A stretch of DNA of 64,000 nt from Phenylobacterium sp. GTDB taxonomy: Bacteria; Pseudomonadota; Alphaproteobacteria; Caulobacterales; Caulobacteraceae. The stretch spans positions 52,045-116,044 of the forward strand of contig JADBYZ010000015.1 in NCBI GenBank assembly GCA_020402745.1. Reading direction: 5' to 3'. Under the pieces are notes generated by a model. It made no database searches. It saw only the letters and a program-made list of their open reading frames with translations, and was not told where the DNA came from. This document shows, piece by piece, positions 9,164 through 16,667 of this stretch. A program made the translations under genes and the position numbers. Position 1 is the first letter of the stretch; each line of letters opens with the position of its first letter.

Positions 9164-9232
9164 TCACCTGGAAGGACCGGGGCTATAGACCGCGCCGCAG
9201 AGGTGCGCAAGCGGGTCCGTCGCCCTGGCGCC

Positions 9233-10273
9233 TCAGTAGCCGGCGGCCTTGCCGTTGGGCTGGCCGTCGACGATCTGGTCCAGGTATTCCGACAGGCCAT
9301 AGCCCACCAGGTCGCCGCACCGATACTCGGTCATGCCCTCGGTGATGCGGGTCTGGAGTTCGACGCCGTCGGGGGTGGTGCGCCGGTTGCGGAGAGGAAT
9401 CAACGACATCACCCGGCCGGTCACGGAATAGGCCTTGCCGCCCTCGGTCTTCACCTCGGCGCGCAGGTGGGTCTGATAGCCGTGCGCGTCCCAGTCGCTC
9501 TCGATCCGGCACTCGGTGATCAGGTCGTAGATCCCGTCCCGGAAAACCATGCCCCCCTGCCGGGCGCCGCCCTTCCCGTCGCCGATCACCGACAGCATCA
9601 TTCCGAAATCGCGGCCGAAATTCATCGGGCACCAGCGATACCAGTCGATGGCCTGCCAGTGCCTCGGTCCCCAGGACTTGTCCCTCAGGCCGTGCCCGTT
9701 GATCTCGAAGACCTCGTCGCCGACGGTGAACCGGCCCTTCGCCGCGCAGTGCTGCTCATAGTGGGCCTTGGCGAAGGACTTCTCGGGATCAATCTCGATC
9801 GGCGTCCCGTCCTCTCGCACCGTCTCGCCGCCGTACATGGGCGAGACGCCCTCATACTCGAGCTCCACCGAGCAGGGCACGGAGGGGTTCTCGCGGAAGG
9901 CGCGCTTGGGATCGGCCATCTCATGGGGGCGGGCCAGCAGGAGGGCCTTGCCGGAATAGGTCACGCGCAGGCGCTTGAAGGGCTCGACCACCTCGACCTT
10001 CAGGCCGCCGGCGTTCATCTCGGTGTTCCCCTCGATGGTCGGTCGCCCGAACATGAAGGCCACCCGGCCGTCCGGCAGATAGAGGCAGACCGTCATCTCG
10101 GCGTAGTGCTCATTGGGGCGGTTGCCGATCCGGAACCAGCCTCCGGCCTTCCGGGCCGGGTCGAACACGTTGAAGTACATGCTTTCGTTGTAGTTCTTGA
10201 AGGTTCCCGGATCGTGCGGGAACTCGTCCTGCGGCTCCAGGCGGGTCTTGTAGCCGGCGGCGGCCCTGGCCAT
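9233..10273 (-). CDS. DUF7064/DUF7065-like protein
   Basis: A soluble 346-residue protein, no signal peptide. It resembles the DUF7065-DUF7064 two-domain family, which has a lipocalin-like fold related to carotenoid 1,2-hydratase; the telling segment is NGHGLRDKSWGPRHWQAIDWY, with the conserved SWGPR-W. It is rich in Trp/Tyr/Gly beta-strand segments. Members occur in organisms that degrade lipids, steroids or aromatics, but their reaction is unknown. The ATG at 10273 lies behind GGGAGGA. The 5' region contains a strong hairpin-plus-T-run pointing towards this gene, so it may be preceded by an attenuator. Confidence 0.7.
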   Translation of the reverse strand: MARAAAGYKTRLEPQDEFPHDPGTFKNYNESMYFNVFDPARKAGGWFRIGNRPNEHYAEMTVCLYLPDGRVAFMFGRPTIEGNTEMNAGGLKVEVVEPFKRLRVTYSGKALLLARPHEMADPKRAFRENPSVPCSVELEYEGVSPMYGGETVREDGTPIEIDPEKSFAKAHYEQHCAAKGRFTVGDEVFEINGHGLRDKSWGPRHWQAIDWYRWCPMNFGRDFGMMLSVIGDGKGGARQGGMVFRDGIYDLITECRIESDWDAHGYQTHLRAEVKTEGGKAYSVTGRVMSLIPLRNRRTTPDGVELQTRITEGMTEYRCGDLVGYGLSEYLDQIVDGQPNGKAAGY

Positions 10274-10337
10274 GCGCTGTCCTCCCTTATTCCTTGGGAG
10301 GCACTACACCACCTGCGAACGGACTCTCCAAGGCCTG

Positions 10338-10365
10338 AAAAAGGACGCCCGGCCGAAGCCGGGCG
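10338..10365 (-). terminator. Intrinsic terminator, minus strand
   Basis: Perfect 8-bp GC stem closed by a UUCG loop, followed on the minus strand by TCCTTTTT. There is no T-run on the plus side, so it acts on leftward transcription. It lies 65 nt upstream of the start at 10273, not downstream of any protein gene. Confidence 0.7.
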
Positions 10366-10424
10366 CAAGGTGGTGGTGGTGATGGGATGTCTTCGAAGAA
10401 GACGCCGCGAAGGTCGCGTAGCAT
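10338..10424 (-). ncRNA. Candidate structured small RNA or leader with three tandem hairpins
   Basis: On the minus strand, three perfect hairpins follow one another: CGCGA-CCT-TCGCG (10418-10406), GTCTTC-TTC-GAAGAC (10403-10389) and CGCCCGGC-TTCG-GCCGGGCG (10365-10346), the last followed by TCCTTTTT. Between hairpins two and three lies an unstructured CA-rich linker with five CAC/ACC repeats. No convincing ORF covers it. It could be an independent small RNA (CtrA box just upstream) or a 5' leader with an attenuator for the gene starting at 10273. The 5' end is not defined by sequence. Confidence 0.45.
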
Positions 10425-10426
10425 GG

Positions 10427-10442
10427 TTAATGGCGACTTAAC
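10427..10442. promoter_or_regulatory. CtrA-binding box (TTAA-N7-TTAAC)
   Basis: TTAATGGCGACTTAAC matches the CtrA consensus exactly, and because it is flanked by GG and CC it reads as consensus on both strands. It is 79-94 nt upstream of the SRPBCC start (10521) and directly upstream of the three-hairpin RNA on the other strand, so either transcript could be under CtrA control. Confidence 0.6.
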
Positions 10443-10484
10443 CGCGAAATCCCATCCGGGATGGACAGTGATCCTGTGAGGTGA

Positions 10485-10502
10485 TAGTAAGCATACTTAT
10501 TA
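10485..10502. promoter_or_regulatory. Operator-like palindrome upstream of the SRPBCC-MarR operon
   Basis: TAGTAAGCATACTTATTA is an 18-bp near-palindrome (seven of nine base pairs) ending 18 nt before the start codon, in an unusually AT-rich patch that could hold the promoter -10 element. Size and position suit autoregulation by the MarR protein encoded in the operon. A second perfect repeat, CCATCC-G-GGATGG, lies at 10452-10464. Confidence 0.4.
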
Positions 10503-10520
10503 AATCAATGGAGGCGGTGC

Positions 10521-10946
10521 ATGTCTTGGTCAACGCAAGCGACGGCCCGGACGAGGGCTCATCCTGATGAAGTCTGGCGTATCTGGACCGATGTCGCCGG
10601 ATGGAGCCGCTGGGATCCGGAGGTCGAGTCGAGCCGGCTTGATGGGCCGTTCGTCGAAGGACGCCGCGGCGTCCTCAAGCCGAGGGGCGGGCCCGAGACG
10701 CCGTTCGTCCTGATTGAGGTCGACCGTCCAAGAGGCTTCTCGAACCGTTCGCGCCTTCCGCTCGCAAGCCTCACCTTCATCCATACGCTCCGGGAGGAGG
10801 CGGGCGAGACCGTCATCGAACATCGTGTGGAGATGGACGGCCCACTGACCTTCCTTTTCAGCAGCCTCCTCGGGACCGGTCTGGCGCGCAGCCTTCCCAC
10901 GTCCGTTGAGCGACTGGCCCGGTTTGCTGAAGGCGCCGCGGATTGA
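10521..10946 (+). CDS. SRPBCC (START/Bet v1-like) family protein
   Basis: A 141-residue single-domain protein of the polyketide cyclase/dehydrase-like SRPBCC group. The opening ARTRAHPDEVWRIWTDVAGW, followed by WDPEVESSRLDGPF, is the standard first helix and strand of this fold, and the C-terminal helix TSVERLARFAEG closes the hydrophobic pocket. It probably binds a small hydrophobic ligand. The start has GGAGG. A MarR gene follows after 76 nt, an arrangement common when the SRPBCC protein and a ligand-responsive repressor share a regulon. Confidence 0.75.
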   Translation: MSWSTQATARTRAHPDEVWRIWTDVAGWSRWDPEVESSRLDGPFVEGRRGVLKPRGGPETPFVLIEVDRPRGFSNRSRLPLASLTFIHTLREEAGETVIEHRVEMDGPLTFLFSSLLGTGLARSLPTSVERLARFAEGAAD

Positions 10947-11022
10947 TCGGGCCCGCGCCTCCGCTGGTGTCGCTGCGCTATCATCCATGCAGGGTTGTTC
11001 CGTCAGACGTGGAGGACTTCAC

Positions 11023-11499
11023 TTGAAGGACACTGACTTCCGGTCACGCTTCCGCTCTGCGGCCGATAGTCCCGGTTTCCTGCTGTGGAAGGCGGCAAAC
11101 CTGCACCAGCGCCTGCAGCGAATCGCCCTCAGTCCTCTGGCCATCAGCCCGACCCAGTTCTCGGTCCTTGCCTGCTTTTTTCATCTTTCCCGAGAAAGGG
11201 GCGGGCCGGTGTCTCAGGCCGAGGTGGCCGAGTACGCCTCGCTCGACAAGATGGTGGTCTCCGAGGCCTCCCGCGCCCTGCTGTCGAAGGGCCTCATCCT
11301 GCGCCGCAGGAGCCAGGCTGACGGGCGCGCCTTCCAGGTCGAGCTTACAGGTCAGGGTGTTGAGACCTGCAATCAGGCCCTTGCGATCATCGAGGCTGCC
11401 GACGCCGCGTTCTTCTTGCGCTCGGGCGACGTGCCGGCGGTCCTTCAGTTCCTCAAACGCCTGACCGATATTCCCTCTCGGGAGAAGGGAACGCCGTGA
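11023..11499 (+). CDS. MarR family transcriptional regulator
   Basis: A 158-residue winged-helix protein. ISPTQFSVLACF opens the DNA-binding domain, VSQAEVAEYASLDKMVVSEASRALLSKGLI is the helix-turn-helix with recognition helix, and RRRSQADGRAFQVELTGQG is the wing. Such proteins are dimeric repressors released by small ligands. I placed the start at TTG 11023 because GGAGG lies 7 nt upstream; ATG 10987 in the same frame is possible but has no comparable site. It is the second gene after the SRPBCC protein and probably controls that promoter. Confidence 0.75.
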   Translation: MKDTDFRSRFRSAADSPGFLLWKAANLHQRLQRIALSPLAISPTQFSVLACFFHLSRERGGPVSQAEVAEYASLDKMVVSEASRALLSKGLILRRRSQADGRAFQVELTGQGVETCNQALAIIEAADAAFFLRSGDVPAVLQFLKRLTDIPSREKGTP

Positions 11500-11600
11500 T
11501 GCTCAAGGGATCGGCCCCCGGGGCCTGTGGCGCATCCCTCGACGCGGGTCTGCGCTCCGTTTAAGCCAGCGTTAGAGAGATCGGCTGAACCCACACCGAA

Positions 11601-12998
11601 ATGAAGATTCACTTCACCGGAATCGCCGGGGCGGGCATGGCCGCCGTCGCCCAGATGATGCAGGACGCCGGGCACCAGGTGTCCGGTTCGGACCAGGACG
11701 TCTTCCCGCCCATGTCCACCTTCGTCGAGGGGCTGGGCCTGCCCGTCTCCTGGCGGCTGGACGCCGCCAATCTTCCGCGGGACCTGGACGTCCTCGTCCA
11801 GGGGGCCAGCGCCAAGCTGGGGGGCGATGACAATGTCGAGGCCGCCGAGGCGCGGCGTCGCGGCGTACGCGTCACCACCTTCCCCGAACTGGTCGGAGAC
11901 CTCACCCGGGACCGGATCAACACCGTGGTCGCCGGATCGTTCGGCAAGTCCACCTGCGCGGCCCTGGCGGCCCATGTCCTGAGGTCCTGCGGCGTGGACG
12001 CCGGCTGGCTGGTGGGCGCGATCTCGCCCTCCCTTCCGGCGACGGGCCGCTGGGGCGCCTCGCCCGAGATGATCCTGGAGGGCGACGAGTACATCGTCGG
12101 CCCCAACGACCGGCGCTCCAAGTTCGACCTCTACCATCCGCAGCGGCTGCTCCTCACCTCCCTGGTCCACGACCACGTCAATGTCTTCCCGACCTTCGCC
12201 GCGTACGAGGCGCCCTTCCTGCGGCTCCTGGAGGGGCTGCCGGAGGGCGGGCTGGCGGTGCTGCGGGATCACCCGGCCGTGCGGTCCGCGGCGGCCCGGA
12301 CCCGGGCGCGGATCGTCTGGTATGGAGGCGGGGAGGGCGGCTGGCGGGCGCAGGACGAGGTCTTTGGCGAGGTCAGCCGATTCGTCCTGGTCGCTCCGGA
12401 CGGAACGCGTACGGCCATGACGACGGGCCTCCTGGGCGCCCACAATATCGAGAACATCGTGGGCGTTTCGGCCCTGTTGCTCGAGGCCGGCCTGGTGGAC
12501 CGCGAGGGTCTGGTCCGCGCGGTCGCCAGCTTCGCGGGGATCCGCCGGCGCCTCGACCGGCTGACCCGGACCTCCCGGATTCCGGTGATCGAGGGCTTCG
12601 GGTCCTCTTGGGAGAAGGCCCGCTCGGCCATGGACGCCCTGAGGCTGCACTTCCCGGACCGGAAGCTCGTCGTGGTCTTCGAGCCCCACACCTTCTCCTG
12701 GCGCTCCCGGGACGCCCTGTCCTGGTACGACACGGTCTTTGAAGGGGCGGACAGGGTGCTGATCCTGCCGCCGCCAGGCCACGGCGCCGAAAGCCATCAC
12801 CAATCGACCTTGGCCGAGATCGTCGAGAGGACCCGGGCCGCCGGCGTGGACGCCCGCCCTGTGATGGACGCCGCCGAAGCCCAGGACGCTCTTTCCACCC
12901 TGTCCGGCGACGAGGTGGTCCTGCTCCTGTCCTCGGGCCCCCTGGCCGGCCTGCCCGAGAGCCTGCCGCCGATGTTCGACCGGCTTTACGGGACCTGA
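11601..12998 (+). CDS. Mur ligase family protein, Mpl-like but with divergent motifs
   Basis: A 465-residue three-domain Mur ligase whose N-terminus (HFTGIAGAGM) and middle (RRSKFDLYHP, GAHNIENIVG, GIRRRLDRL) follow Mpl, the enzyme that recycles murein tripeptide onto UDP-MurNAc. However, key motifs differ: the ATP loop is GSFGKST (112-118) instead of GTHGKTT, the acidic motif is EGDEY, and the conserved DDFAHHPT of domain 3 is replaced by EGFGSSWEKA (331-340). It could be a true Mpl with drift or a ligase for another substrate. No strong ribosome site precedes the ATG at 11601. Confidence 0.7.
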   Translation: MKIHFTGIAGAGMAAVAQMMQDAGHQVSGSDQDVFPPMSTFVEGLGLPVSWRLDAANLPRDLDVLVQGASAKLGGDDNVEAAEARRRGVRVTTFPELVGDLTRDRINTVVAGSFGKSTCAALAAHVLRSCGVDAGWLVGAISPSLPATGRWGASPEMILEGDEYIVGPNDRRSKFDLYHPQRLLLTSLVHDHVNVFPTFAAYEAPFLRLLEGLPEGGLAVLRDHPAVRSAAARTRARIVWYGGGEGGWRAQDEVFGEVSRFVLVAPDGTRTAMTTGLLGAHNIENIVGVSALLLEAGLVDREGLVRAVASFAGIRRRLDRLTRTSRIPVIEGFGSSWEKARSAMDALRLHFPDRKLVVVFEPHTFSWRSRDALSWYDTVFEGADRVLILPPPGHGAESHHQSTLAEIVERTRAAGVDARPVMDAAEAQDALSTLSGDEVVLLLSSGPLAGLPESLPPMFDRLYGT

Positions 12999-13038
12999 TC
13001 CCGGCGGCCCTTGACCCCCTCAAGCCCCTGCATCCAGC

Positions 13039-14364
13039 CTAGCGCTGCTTGCGATAGTCGACGTCGTCCCAGGTCAGGTCGGCGAATTCCTTCCGGCGCG
13101 GGCCCAAATAGCCGAACAGGAAGGCGGCGACCTTGCGCATCTGGATCTCTTCCGAGCCCTCGGTGATCCGGTAGCGGCGGTGGTGGCGGTAGATGTGCTC
13201 GAAGGGTTTGTGCCGCGAATAGCCGATGCCGCCGTGCACCTGCATGGCGCGGTCGGCCGCCTCGCAGACCAGGCGATTGCCCCAGTAGTTGCACATGGAG
13301 ACCTTGTCCGAGAGCTCGCGCTCCACGGCCTTATGCTCCATCTGGTCCATCTGCCAGGCGGTCTTGCGGATCAACAGGCGCAGCATCTCGGCCTGGGTCG
13401 CCAGCTCCACCAGGGGCCACTGGATGGCCTGGTTGTCGGACAGGGGCTTGCCGAAGGGCTTGCGCATCCGGGCGTACTTGACGCTCTCCTCGATGCAGTA
13501 GACCGCCGCGCCGAGCGAGGACGCCGCCTGACGGATGCGGTTCTGGTGCACGAAGCTCTGGCCCAGGCCCAAGCCGCGGTCGATCACGCCCCAGTAGCTG
13601 TCCTCGGGGATCCAGACATTGGTGAAGCTGACCCTCGGGTGGTCGGTGGGCATGTTGAAGGTCCAGAGGTACTCCTCGACCTTCACGCCGGGCGCGTCTG
13701 CCGGCACGATGAAGCAGGTGATGCCGGTGGCGTCGCCGTCATTGCCGCTGGTGCGGGCGAAGACCATGCAGTGGGTGGCCACGTGCATGCCGGTGGACCA
13801 CATCTTCTCGCCATTGATCAGCCAGCCCGGCTTGCCGTCCTTCTCCTGGGGAACCGCCCGGGTCTCCATGTGGGTGGCGTCCGATCCGTGCAGGGGCTCG
13901 GTCAGGCCGAAGATGGTGCGCATCTTCCCATTCAGCAGGAGGTCGGCGTAGGTCTCGTACTGGGCGTTGGTGGCGAACTCCTTGAACATCAGGATGAAGG
14001 GGTTGTTCCCGACGATCGAGTGCTCGTTCTGGAGGTCGTTGTGCAGGCCCAGGCCCTTGGCGGCCAGGTGCTCGCGGATCACGGCCATGGCGAGGTTGGT
14101 GCCGCCCTTGCCGCCCATCTCCGTCGGCCAGGCGAAGCGCAGGTGCCCCGCCTCGTCGGCCAGCTTGCGGGCCTGGCCCAGCAGGTCCTCCCAATCGTGG
14201 TGGGGCAGGCCGCCGCGGTCCCAGTCGGTCCGCGCCCACTCCCGACGGTGATCGAAGAAACGGATGTTGTCGTCCTTGCGCTCGAGCGGCTTGATCACGC
14301 GCTCGATGAACTCATCGAGTTCCCCAAGGTAAGCAACGAGTTCGGGTGGCAGATTGAAGTCCAT
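13039..14364 (-). CDS. Acyl-CoA dehydrogenase, ACAD10/11 (LvaC-like) type
   Basis: A 441-residue FAD-dependent acyl-CoA dehydrogenase. GLTEPLHGSDATHMETRA is the FAD/substrate loop, GEKMWSTGM and ITCFIVPADAPGV the central beta domain, VHGGIGYSRHKPFEHIYRHHRRYRITEGSEEIQM the C-terminal helix bundle. Length and N-terminus fit the ACAD10/11 group, which processes 4-hydroxyacyl-CoAs after phosphorylation of the hydroxyl. The adjacent divergent kinase and DUF6285 genes support that assignment. The start (MDFNLPPELVAYL) is 118 nt from the kinase start, a shared promoter region. Confidence 0.85.
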   Translation of the reverse strand: MDFNLPPELVAYLGELDEFIERVIKPLERKDDNIRFFDHRREWARTDWDRGGLPHHDWEDLLGQARKLADEAGHLRFAWPTEMGGKGGTNLAMAVIREHLAAKGLGLHNDLQNEHSIVGNNPFILMFKEFATNAQYETYADLLLNGKMRTIFGLTEPLHGSDATHMETRAVPQEKDGKPGWLINGEKMWSTGMHVATHCMVFARTSGNDGDATGITCFIVPADAPGVKVEEYLWTFNMPTDHPRVSFTNVWIPEDSYWGVIDRGLGLGQSFVHQNRIRQAASSLGAAVYCIEESVKYARMRKPFGKPLSDNQAIQWPLVELATQAEMLRLLIRKTAWQMDQMEHKAVERELSDKVSMCNYWGNRLVCEAADRAMQVHGGIGYSRHKPFEHIYRHHRRYRITEGSEEIQMRKVAAFLFGYLGPRRKEFADLTWDDVDYRKQR

Positions 14365-14482
14365 GACGTTTCCCTTCGGTCAGCCGGTCTTGCGCCGTTT
14401 CGATTGATGTTCTCGATTTACAAGCCCACCCTCAGGCGGGCAGATCGTCAAGCCCGCAACTGTCCCGAGGCGCCCCTACGTC

Positions 14483-15469
14483 ATGGAAGTCGATATTCCC
14501 GCCGCCCTCAACGCCCTGGCGCCGAAGCTGGGGGGAACCGCCGTCGAGAAGGCCCAGAGGCTGACCGGCGGGGCCAGCATGGAGACCTGGGCCTTCACCC
14601 TGGTCGGAGGTGGCGAGCCCCGCCCGCTGATCCTGCGCCGTCGGTCGGTCCCGATGGACCCCGAGACCTCCCGCTCCGCGACCATGGCGGCGGAAGCGGC
14701 TCTGATCCGTGCGGCGGAGCACGCCGGCGCCCCTGTCGCCCCCCTGGTCAGGCTCTGCCAGCCCGAGGACGGCCTGGGCGAAGGTCACATCACCGGCTTC
14801 GTCGCCGGGGAGACCCTAGGCCGCAAGATCGTTGCGGACCCGAAGTTCGACACGGTGCGACCGCACCTGGCCCGCCAGTGCGGCCAGATCCTGGCCCGCA
14901 TCCACACCATCCCCGCCGGCGCAGCGCCCCTGGCCACCGCCGACGCCCAGGGCGAGCTGGACCGCTACGAGGCCATCTACCGCTCGTCGGGCGCCGAACG
15001 ACCGATCCTCGAGATGGCGATCCAGCACATGCGGCGGAACCTGCCGCCGCCCCTGCCCAATGTCGTGCTGCATGGCGATTTCCGGAACGGCAACATGATG
15101 TTCGACCCCGACAGGGGGGTGGCCGCAGTGCTCGACTGGGAGCTGGCCCATGTGGGCGACCCGGCGGAGGACCTGGGCTGGCTGTGCGTGAACTCCTGGC
15201 GGTTCGGCCGGGCTGACCGGCCCGTCGGGGGCTTTGGCGAGTACCAGGACCTGCTGGAAGGCTACATCGAGGCCGGCGGCGCCGAGATCCCCCTGTCGCG
15301 GGTCCTGTTCTGGCAGGCCCTGGGGTCCCTGAAGTGGGGGATCATGTGCCTGATGATGTATTCCAGCTATGCGACGGGGGCGACAAACTCGGTGGAGCGT
15401 CCGATGATCGGGCGCCGGGTCTCCGAGACCGAGATCGACCTGGTGAACCTTCTGGAGGCGGGCCTGTGA
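14483..15469 (+). CDS. Phosphotransferase (APH fold), LvaA-like acyl-CoA kinase candidate
   Basis: A 328-residue aminoglycoside-phosphotransferase-fold kinase. TGGASMETWAF near residue 30 is the nucleotide loop, VLHGDFRNGNMMFD carries the catalytic HGD...N, and LDWELAHVGDPAEDLGW carries the metal-binding DWE and conserved GDP. In mammals this domain is fused to ACAD10/11; in Pseudomonas putida LvaA is a separate kinase that phosphorylates 4-hydroxyvaleryl-CoA together with LvaB. Here the neighbours (DUF6285 protein overlapping by 4 nt, divergent ACAD) reproduce that set, so a hydroxyacyl-CoA kinase role is inferred rather than an antibiotic kinase. Confidence 0.8.
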   Translation: MEVDIPAALNALAPKLGGTAVEKAQRLTGGASMETWAFTLVGGGEPRPLILRRRSVPMDPETSRSATMAAEAALIRAAEHAGAPVAPLVRLCQPEDGLGEGHITGFVAGETLGRKIVADPKFDTVRPHLARQCGQILARIHTIPAGAAPLATADAQGELDRYEAIYRSSGAERPILEMAIQHMRRNLPPPLPNVVLHGDFRNGNMMFDPDRGVAAVLDWELAHVGDPAEDLGWLCVNSWRFGRADRPVGGFGEYQDLLEGYIEAGGAEIPLSRVLFWQALGSLKWGIMCLMMYSSYATGATNSVERPMIGRRVSETEIDLVNLLEAGL

Positions 15470-15825
15470 TCGAGCATCCCCGGGCGGACGAACTCATCGA
15501 GGCGGTGGCGGGCTGGGTGGAGTCGATCCGCCCCCATCTGAACCCCCGCGACGCCTTCCTCTCGCGGGTGGCCGTCAACGCCCTGAACGCCGTCAAGCGC
15601 GAGCTGGTCCAGGGACCGGCCGCCGAGGCCGCCGCCGTGGCGCGGCTCTCCGCCCTGCTGGGCGTGGAGGGCGACCTCAAGACCCTGAACGCGGAGCTTT
15701 GCGAGCGCCTTCGCCAGGGGGCGATGGACGTGTCGACCCCCGGCCTCCTGGCCGCCCTGAAGGCCGGGATTGAAGACCAGATCGCCATCGACCAGCCGTC
15801 CTACGTGTCGGTGAAGGTCCGCTGA
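15466..15825 (+). CDS. DUF6285 (LvaB-like) small protein
   Basis: A 119-residue protein starting at GTG 15466, overlapping the kinase stop as GTGA, so translation is coupled. The sequence HPRADELIEAVAGWVESIRP and the C-terminal helix are typical of the DUF6285 family, found beside ACAD10/11-type kinases. In P. putida the equivalent LvaB is needed for LvaA activity, although its own chemistry is unknown. The length matches. It likely forms a complex with the kinase at 14483. Confidence 0.75.
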   Translation: MIEHPRADELIEAVAGWVESIRPHLNPRDAFLSRVAVNALNAVKRELVQGPAAEAAAVARLSALLGVEGDLKTLNAELCERLRQGAMDVSTPGLLAALKAGIEDQIAIDQPSYVSVKVR

Positions 15826-15848
15826 AACCCGAATTCCAGGAGGAAACC

Positions 15849-16664
15849 ATGGCCACCACACAAGAGCGGACCGACGAGGTCCTCTACGAGGTCTCCGAGG
15901 GCATAGCGACCCTCACCCTCAACCGGCCCGACCGGCTGAACACCATTTCCGGCCCCATGCTGAACCAGCTTACGGCCCTGCTGGTCCAGGCGAACGAGGA
16001 CCCCGAGGTCCGCGTCGTGATCCTGACAGGAGCCGGGAAGCACTTCTGCGCGGGCCTGGACCTGGTCAGCGCCACCCAGGGGTCCGGGATCGGGTCCGAC
16101 ACCTCGGGCCAGAACGTTTCGGTCAACCTGGACCTGCGCAACACCCCGCCGACCGTCCTGTTCGCCATGGACAAGCCGACCATCTGCGCCCTGAACGGCT
16201 CTGCCGCCGGCTATGGCATGGACACCGCCATGGGCTGCGACATCCGCATCATGGCCCAGAGCGCCAAGATGGCCGCCGCCTTCGTGCGCCGGGGCATCGT
16301 GCCGGAGTCCGGCGGAACCTGGTTCCTGCCGCGCCTGCTGGGCTGGGCCCGCGCCGCCGAGCTGATCTTCACCGGCCGCACCCTCTCCGCCGAGGAATCC
16401 CTCGAACTGGGCCTGACCAACGCTGTGGTCCCGGACGCGGAGATCCACACCGCCGCCCGCGCCATGGCCCGTGAGATCGCCGACAATGCGCCCCTGGCCG
16501 TCCAGTCGGCCAAGCGTCTGATGCGGATGGGCCTGAACGAGACGTTCAATGACCACGTGCACCACGTCTACCTGCAGTTCCTGCAGCTGATGCGCACCCG
16601 CGACTTCCGCGAGGGCATGGTCTCCTTCCTCGAGAAGCGCCCGGCCGAATTCACCGGCCGGTAG
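15849..16664 (+). CDS. Enoyl-CoA hydratase/isomerase family protein
   Basis: Crotonase-fold protein, 271 residues, behind a near-perfect AGGAGG. LNRPDRLNTISGPM opens the fold; HFCAGLDLVSA and GSAAGYGMDTAMGCDIR form the two oxyanion-hole loops; RRGIVPESGGTWFLPRLLG has a Glu in the catalytic position; FLEKRPAEFTGR is the C-terminal helix. Placed 23 nt after the DUF6285 gene, it is well positioned to hydrate the enoyl-CoA produced by the ACAD10/11-type dehydrogenase, yielding a 3-hydroxyacyl-CoA for beta-oxidation. Substrate length is not readable. Confidence 0.85.
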   Translation: MATTQERTDEVLYEVSEGIATLTLNRPDRLNTISGPMLNQLTALLVQANEDPEVRVVILTGAGKHFCAGLDLVSATQGSGIGSDTSGQNVSVNLDLRNTPPTVLFAMDKPTICALNGSAAGYGMDTAMGCDIRIMAQSAKMAAAFVRRGIVPESGGTWFLPRLLGWARAAELIFTGRTLSAEESLELGLTNAVVPDAEIHTAARAMAREIADNAPLAVQSAKRLMRMGLNETFNDHVHHVYLQFLQLMRTRDFREGMVSFLEKRPAEFTGR

Positions 16665-16667
16665 GGC

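Noticed and set aside
10366-10390. Run of His codons (five CAT/CAC) suggesting a his-operon leader peptide
   Set aside because: In the His frame the minus strand has no ATG, GTG or TTG after the last upstream stop, and no his genes follow.
7730-10441. 903-residue plus-strand frame
   Set aside because: It crosses a membrane-protein gene, a methyltransferase, tRNA-Asn and the DUF7064-like gene in a non-coding frame, so it is an artefact of high GC content.
11562-11576. TTAA-N7-TTAG as a CtrA box before the Mpl-like gene
   Set aside because: It deviates in the more conserved half and appears in a GC-rich region; too weak to list as a feature.
13180-15216. Very long plus-strand frame (678 residues) over the acyl-CoA dehydrogenase and kinase
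   Set aside because: It is antisense to two well-supported genes; its residue content (Gly, Val, His, Ala, Leu) is that of a GC-rich shadow frame and no domain is visible.
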